DNA from: JAPPFW01 sp965231815
GTDB lineage: Bacteria > Actinomycetota > Acidimicrobiia > Spongiisociales > Spongiisociaceae
Direction: 5' to 3'
DNA length: 64,000 bases
NCBI GenBank assembly: GCA_965231815.1
Contig: OZ246890.1
Coordinates: 496,001 to 560,000, forward strand
The position numbers and the translations under genes are program-made. Below the pieces are notes generated by a model that saw nothing but the letters and a program-made list of their open reading frames with translations, did no database searches and was not told the DNA's origin. This document shows positions 60,441 to 64,000 of this stretch, piece after piece; position 1 is the first letter of the stretch; the number at the start of each line of letters is the position of its first letter.

Positions 60441-62261
60441 ATGTGCGGGATCGTCGGCTACGTGGGTCCCAGGTCGGCGCAGGAGGTCCTGGTAAAGGGG
60501 TTACGTCGCCTCGAGTACCGGGGGTACGACTCTGCCGGGGTGGCGGTGGCCGGCAACGGTGCGATCACGGTCACTAAAGCGGAGGGCAAGCTGGACCGCT
60601 TGGTAAAGCTCCTCGGAGAGGCGCCCTTGTCCGGTCGGGCCGGGATCGGCCACACCCGCTGGGCTACCCACGGAGTGCCCTCCGATCGCAACGCACACCC
60701 GCACTACGACACGAGTGGTGACTTCGTGGTGGTCCACAACGGCATCGTCGAGAACTTCCGCCTATTACGTGACGAGTTGGAGGCATCCGGGGTGGAGTTC
60801 CGTTCGGAGACTGATACCGAGGTGCTCGCTCACCTCATCGCCGCCGCATACGACGGTGACCTGAAAGCGGCGATCCGCAATGCCATCGCCCGAGCTTCGG
60901 GAGCCTACGCCCTGGTAGCCATGACGACCCATGAGCCGGCCCGCATCGTAGCCGCCCGTATGGTCAGCCCGCTCGTGGTCGGGTTGGGGGAAGATGAAAC
61001 TTTCCTCGCCTCGGACATCCCGGCGGTGCTCGATTACACCCGCCGGTTCCTGATCGTCGAGGACGGCGAGATCGCAGAGGTGACCCGTGACGGGGCGGTG
61101 ATCGAAACCATCGAAGGTGATCCGGTGGAGCGTTCCCCTATTACCGCCGAATGGGACTCCGGTTCGGTCCGGAAGGGTGGATTCGACCATTTCATGCTCA
61201 AGGAGATTCACGAGCAGCCGGAAGTTATCCGCCGGACCCTGGGCGCCCGCATGCAGGAGGAGGCACCCCTGGACAGCCTGTCCTGGGTGTCCGGGGATCC
61301 GAACGACGCGAGCAAGATCTGGATTACCGCCTGTGGCACCGCCTACCACGCCGGTCTAGTGGGGAAGGTTCTGTTCGAGAGGCTGGCCGGGATCCCTACC
61401 GAGGTCTCCTACGCCCACGAGCTTCGTTACGGTCACCCTCTCATAAATGCGGGATCTCTCGCCCTGGCCATCAGCCAGTCCGGCGAAACCGCCGACACTC
61501 TGGCCGCCGGCCGTCTCGCCCGCGATCGTGGCGCCCGTCTCCTTGCCCTGACCAACGTCGTGGGTTCCAGCCTCGCCAGAGAGGCCGACGATGTTCTCTA
61601 CCTCTGGGCGGGACCGGAGATATCGGTGGCGTCGACCAAGGCGTACCTGGCCATGCTGGTCGGCCAGAGTTTGCTAACACTCCGGCTCGGTAGGACTAGA
61701 GGCCGACTCAAGCCCGCCGAGGAGAGAACTCTTGTCGCCGAACTGCTCACGCTGCCGGGCAAGGCCGCCTCGATTCTCGACAATCTGGACGCCCCGCGGG
61801 AGATGGCCCGATACCTGGCCGGGTCCAGGAGCATCTACTTCATCGGACGGGGCCTCGATTACGCCACTGCCATGGAGGGCGCTCTCAAGTTAAAGGAAAT
61901 CTCCTACATACACGCCGAGGCGATGCCCGCCGGGGAGCTCAAACACGGCACCCTGGCACTGGTAACCGAAGGGACGCCGGTGGTGGCGGTGGTCACCCAG
62001 CAGGAGGTTCACTCCAAGATGCTGCTCGGATTGCAGGAGGTGAAGGCTCGGCGCGCCACGGTCATCGCCGTGGCCTACGAGGACGACCCGGATATAGGGT
62101 TGGTCGCTGACCATGTGCTTCGTATCCCCCGCACCGCCGATCCGTTCTCGCCGATTCTGGCGGCGATACCCCTGCAACTGCTCGCCTACTACGTCGCCCT
62201 CCATCTCGGTCGAGATATCGACCAGCCGAGGAACCTGGCCAAGAGCGTGACTGTCGAATAG
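60441..62261 (+). CDS. glmS: Glucosamine-fructose-6-phosphate aminotransferase
   Basis: The 606-residue enzyme starts at ATG 60441, so that Cys2 (MCGIVGYVG) becomes the N-terminal glutaminase nucleophile. GHTRWATHG and the first Ntn domain are followed by two SIS domains (ITACGTAYHAGLVGK, SQSGETADTL; IGRGLDYATAMEGALKLKEI) and the end RNLAKSVTVE. It makes glucosamine-6-phosphate, the substrate for GlmM. The open frame from 60387 is not the real start. Confidence 0.97.
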   Translation: MCGIVGYVGPRSAQEVLVKGLRRLEYRGYDSAGVAVAGNGAITVTKAEGKLDRLVKLLGEAPLSGRAGIGHTRWATHGVPSDRNAHPHYDTSGDFVVVHNGIVENFRLLRDELEASGVEFRSETDTEVLAHLIAAAYDGDLKAAIRNAIARASGAYALVAMTTHEPARIVAARMVSPLVVGLGEDETFLASDIPAVLDYTRRFLIVEDGEIAEVTRDGAVIETIEGDPVERSPITAEWDSGSVRKGGFDHFMLKEIHEQPEVIRRTLGARMQEEAPLDSLSWVSGDPNDASKIWITACGTAYHAGLVGKVLFERLAGIPTEVSYAHELRYGHPLINAGSLALAISQSGETADTLAAGRLARDRGARLLALTNVVGSSLAREADDVLYLWAGPEISVASTKAYLAMLVGQSLLTLRLGRTRGRLKPAEERTLVAELLTLPGKAASILDNLDAPREMARYLAGSRSIYFIGRGLDYATAMEGALKLKEISYIHAEAMPAGELKHGTLALVTEGTPVVAVVTQQEVHSKMLLGLQEVKARRATVIAVAYEDDPDIGLVADHVLRIPRTADPFSPILAAIPLQLLAYYVALHLGRDIDQPRNLAKSVTVE

Positions 62262-62444
62262 GTCGATCTCAACCCCGTACATACCGAGGATCGAGCCCCG
62301 AGGTCGACACGCCAACCAACCCCCGAACCCGCACTCCCACGGCCTGCGCACTTAAGAAATGCGGGTAGTCGTGGCGTTAGCCCCGATTATTTATGGATGG
62401 GAGTTTGGAGGATGAGTGGAGTACACCAAAGTCGCGTCTTGACC

Positions 62445-62470
62445 AGGAAATACCGCCATTGGCGTTTCCT
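62445..62470. repeat. Bulged inverted repeat downstream of glmS
   Basis: AGGAAA (62445-62450) and TTTCCT (62465-62470) flank CGCC-ATT-GGCG (62454-62463). The hairpin lies just before a clearer terminator. Confidence 0.4.
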
Positions 62471-62490
62471 GTCCCGGTCCGGTGTAAGAG

Positions 62491-62521
62491 GTTCACCTGT
62501 CGGGTGAACGGTAGGTTTTTT
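62491..62521 (+). terminator. Rho-independent terminator
   Basis: GTTCACC (62491-62497) pairs with GGTGAAC (62503-62509), followed within 7 bases by a run of six T (62516-62521). It would end transcripts from glmS before the second Fic gene. Confidence 0.7.
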
Positions 62522-62624
62522 CTAATGCTCGGGTTGAGCTGGCGTTACATGCCTTGGTGTGTGGGAAACCTGAATAATCAGGGCTAGTATCCGACAGGCC
62601 ATTGACGGGCGGGGAGCATCGAAA

Positions 62625-63995
62625 ATGACCGTCAGCCTGGACGGGAGCCCTTACAGCCTGGAAGACACGGGTGGATGGGTATTCAACAAAGCCGACGAAC
62701 TCCAGCAACGTGCTGATCTGTTGAGGGAACAGGGACGACTCTCGGAGCAAACGCTGCGCGCTTACTTCGGTGATACCCGCTTCCGCCAGATAGCGGAATC
62801 TAATGCCATCGAGGGCAGCACGCTGGACGTCGGCGAAACCCAGATGGCCATCCTCAGAGGCGTTACAGTGACCGGACACGATCCTGCATTCTCGAAGGAT
62901 GCCGTGAACCTATCGAAGGCCCTTGAGAGGATGGTAGAGCTGGCGCGAGATGCTTCACCCACGAACCTCGACCAGGTGAAGGAGATCCACGCCCTAGTCC
63001 TGGGTGACTCACCAGGCGCCGGGCTCCTTCGCACCCAGCCGGTCCGGATCGGTGGTTCACAACATCGACCGCCGGCGTCCTGGGGAGAGGTCATGTCCGC
63101 TATGGAGGATTGGGAGGGTTGGTCGAAGTCCAATAAAGAGGGCCAAGCCCTTCTTCGAGCCATCGTACTAAAGACCTGGCTGACCCACATCCATCCGTTC
63201 CTGGACGGTAACGGAAGAACTTCTCGGGCTGTGATGAACCTGGAACTCATCAGGGCCGGCCTTCCGAGCATCATCATCAGGCGCAAGGACCGTTCCAGGT
63301 ATTACGATGCTCTGGCGGAGTCGGACCGAGGAGGTGACATCGGCCCCATCGCGGAGTTGATCCTGGACCGCGCCCAGGACGCCTTGCGGGATCTGGTACG
63401 GCAGGCCACCGTGTATGAGGGCTTTGACGAAGCACGCGAAACGCTGCGAAAGGCCCAGGCACGGCGAGTTGCGATCTGGAACGACGCGGTGAGGCTCCTC
63501 TTCTCCCTGGTGGACGACGCCCTTGATGTAGCGTTCGGGGAGATCGGCGCCGTGACCACTCGTCGCTACGAGGAGGAGTTGTCGGTCGAGGACTACGCCA
63601 CATTGCTCGGGGGTACCCCTATAAGCAGATCCTGGCTGTATCGAGTGGATCTGCAAGTTCCCATTCTCGGGTCTCGGTCCTGGTTGGCCTGGGCGGGATA
63701 CAGAAGCTACGGCATGAGCCACTGGGAAGAGATGGGAGACGGTCCCTCCATCTTCTGGTCCGTGCCTGACCCCACCGGCTATCGCCCTTGGGTTCTCGCC
63801 GGATCCGACTCCCCGGGAGTAGAGGAGATGACTCTCCGTCTACCCGACGTCGATCAGTGGATCGCTCGGTTACCTGAGGGCGGAGAGATTACGAGATTAC
63901 GTCCGAGCGAGGTCGCCAACCGTATTGCAGTTGCCGTGACCGAACAGGCCGCGGGCAGTCCGCAACATTCTTCGCATCTCCGTACCTACCGGTAA
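62625..63995 (+). CDS. Fic-family protein, second copy type
   Basis: The 456-residue protein has the inhibitory motif ESNAIEGSTLD (about residues 58-68), the Fic core HIHPFLDGNGRTSRAVMNLE (about 187-206) and a long C-terminal extension (about 270-456) without a family that I recognise, rich in Trp, Arg and acidic residues. It differs clearly from the Fic protein at 58718, so the two are not a recent duplication. It probably modifies a target protein with AMP. The extension may be a target-binding or toxin-like part. Confidence 0.85.
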   Translation: MTVSLDGSPYSLEDTGGWVFNKADELQQRADLLREQGRLSEQTLRAYFGDTRFRQIAESNAIEGSTLDVGETQMAILRGVTVTGHDPAFSKDAVNLSKALERMVELARDASPTNLDQVKEIHALVLGDSPGAGLLRTQPVRIGGSQHRPPASWGEVMSAMEDWEGWSKSNKEGQALLRAIVLKTWLTHIHPFLDGNGRTSRAVMNLELIRAGLPSIIIRRKDRSRYYDALAESDRGGDIGPIAELILDRAQDALRDLVRQATVYEGFDEARETLRKAQARRVAIWNDAVRLLFSLVDDALDVAFGEIGAVTTRRYEEELSVEDYATLLGGTPISRSWLYRVDLQVPILGSRSWLAWAGYRSYGMSHWEEMGDGPSIFWSVPDPTGYRPWVLAGSDSPGVEEMTLRLPDVDQWIARLPEGGEITRLRPSEVANRIAVAVTEQAAGSPQHSSHLRTYR

Positions 63996-64000
63996 GACCT

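Overview
The window is high-GC DNA from a bacterium of the actinobacterial type. The evidence is the G/C-rich third codon positions, the frequent GTG and TTG starts, and an rpsL-to-rpsI ribosomal superoperon with actinobacterial gene order. An uncultivated lineage such as Acidimicrobiia is plausible, but nothing here proves the class.

Layout. (1) 1-7.1 kb is a metabolic and redox block: the end of an MFS transporter, an AlkD-like repair protein, an ArsC-like reductase whose catalytic cysteine codon is TGA, two tandem B-lectin/L,D-transpeptidase fusions, a MaoC-type dehydratase, an acyl-CoA dehydrogenase, an AhpD-like protein with TGA at the second cysteine of its CxxC site, and a thioredoxin directly behind it. 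The two TGA sites fall exactly on catalytic cysteines, so both genes look like selenoprotein genes. (2) 7.1-14.5 kb is accessory DNA: a broken type ISP restriction gene, a pterin-binding methyltransferase fragment, IS3 and ISL3 remnants, a complete 957-bp IS5-type element with TTA target duplication, and a frameshifted pair made of a recombinase-like and a DDE-transposase-like gene. (3) 14.5-20.2 kb holds a molybdopterin oxidoreductase, serS, a UbiE-like methyltransferase, tadA, the SRP RNA, tRNA-Leu and two tRNA-Ser genes. Two more tRNA-Ser genes lie near 24.5 kb. (4) 20.4-27 kb is a second island: the tail of an hsdS gene translationally coupled to a DUF4365-type nuclease and an unknown protein, dnaB and ImmA/IrrE remnants, phytanoyl-CoA dioxygenase, a dGTPase with one frameshift and an IS3 orfA remnant. 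(5) 27.2-31.2 kb carries a Rieske oxygenase, gamma-glutamyltransferase and an HpcH/HpaI aldolase.

(6) 31.4-54.5 kb is the str-S10-spc-alpha superoperon: rpsL-rpsG-fusA-tuf-rpsJ-rplC-rplD-rplW-rplB-rpsS-rplV-rpsC-rplP-rpmC-rpsQ-rplN-rplX-rplE-rpsN-rpsH-rplF-rplR-rpsE-rpmD-rplO-secY-adk-map-rpmJ-rpsM-rpsK-rpsD-rpoA-rplQ, then truA, rplM and rpsI. Many stops and starts overlap as ATGA or TGATG, which implies translational coupling. infA is missing from its usual place after map. tuf uses T or G at almost every third position, unlike all its neighbours. The rpsL leader and the glmS upstream region are both rich in helices. (7) 54.5-64 kb holds the amino-sugar genes glmM and glmS, interleaved with accessory modules: an unknown/PIN pair flanked by a degenerate copy of the glmM 3' end, an unknown/TIGR02391-like pair, and two Fic-domain proteins.
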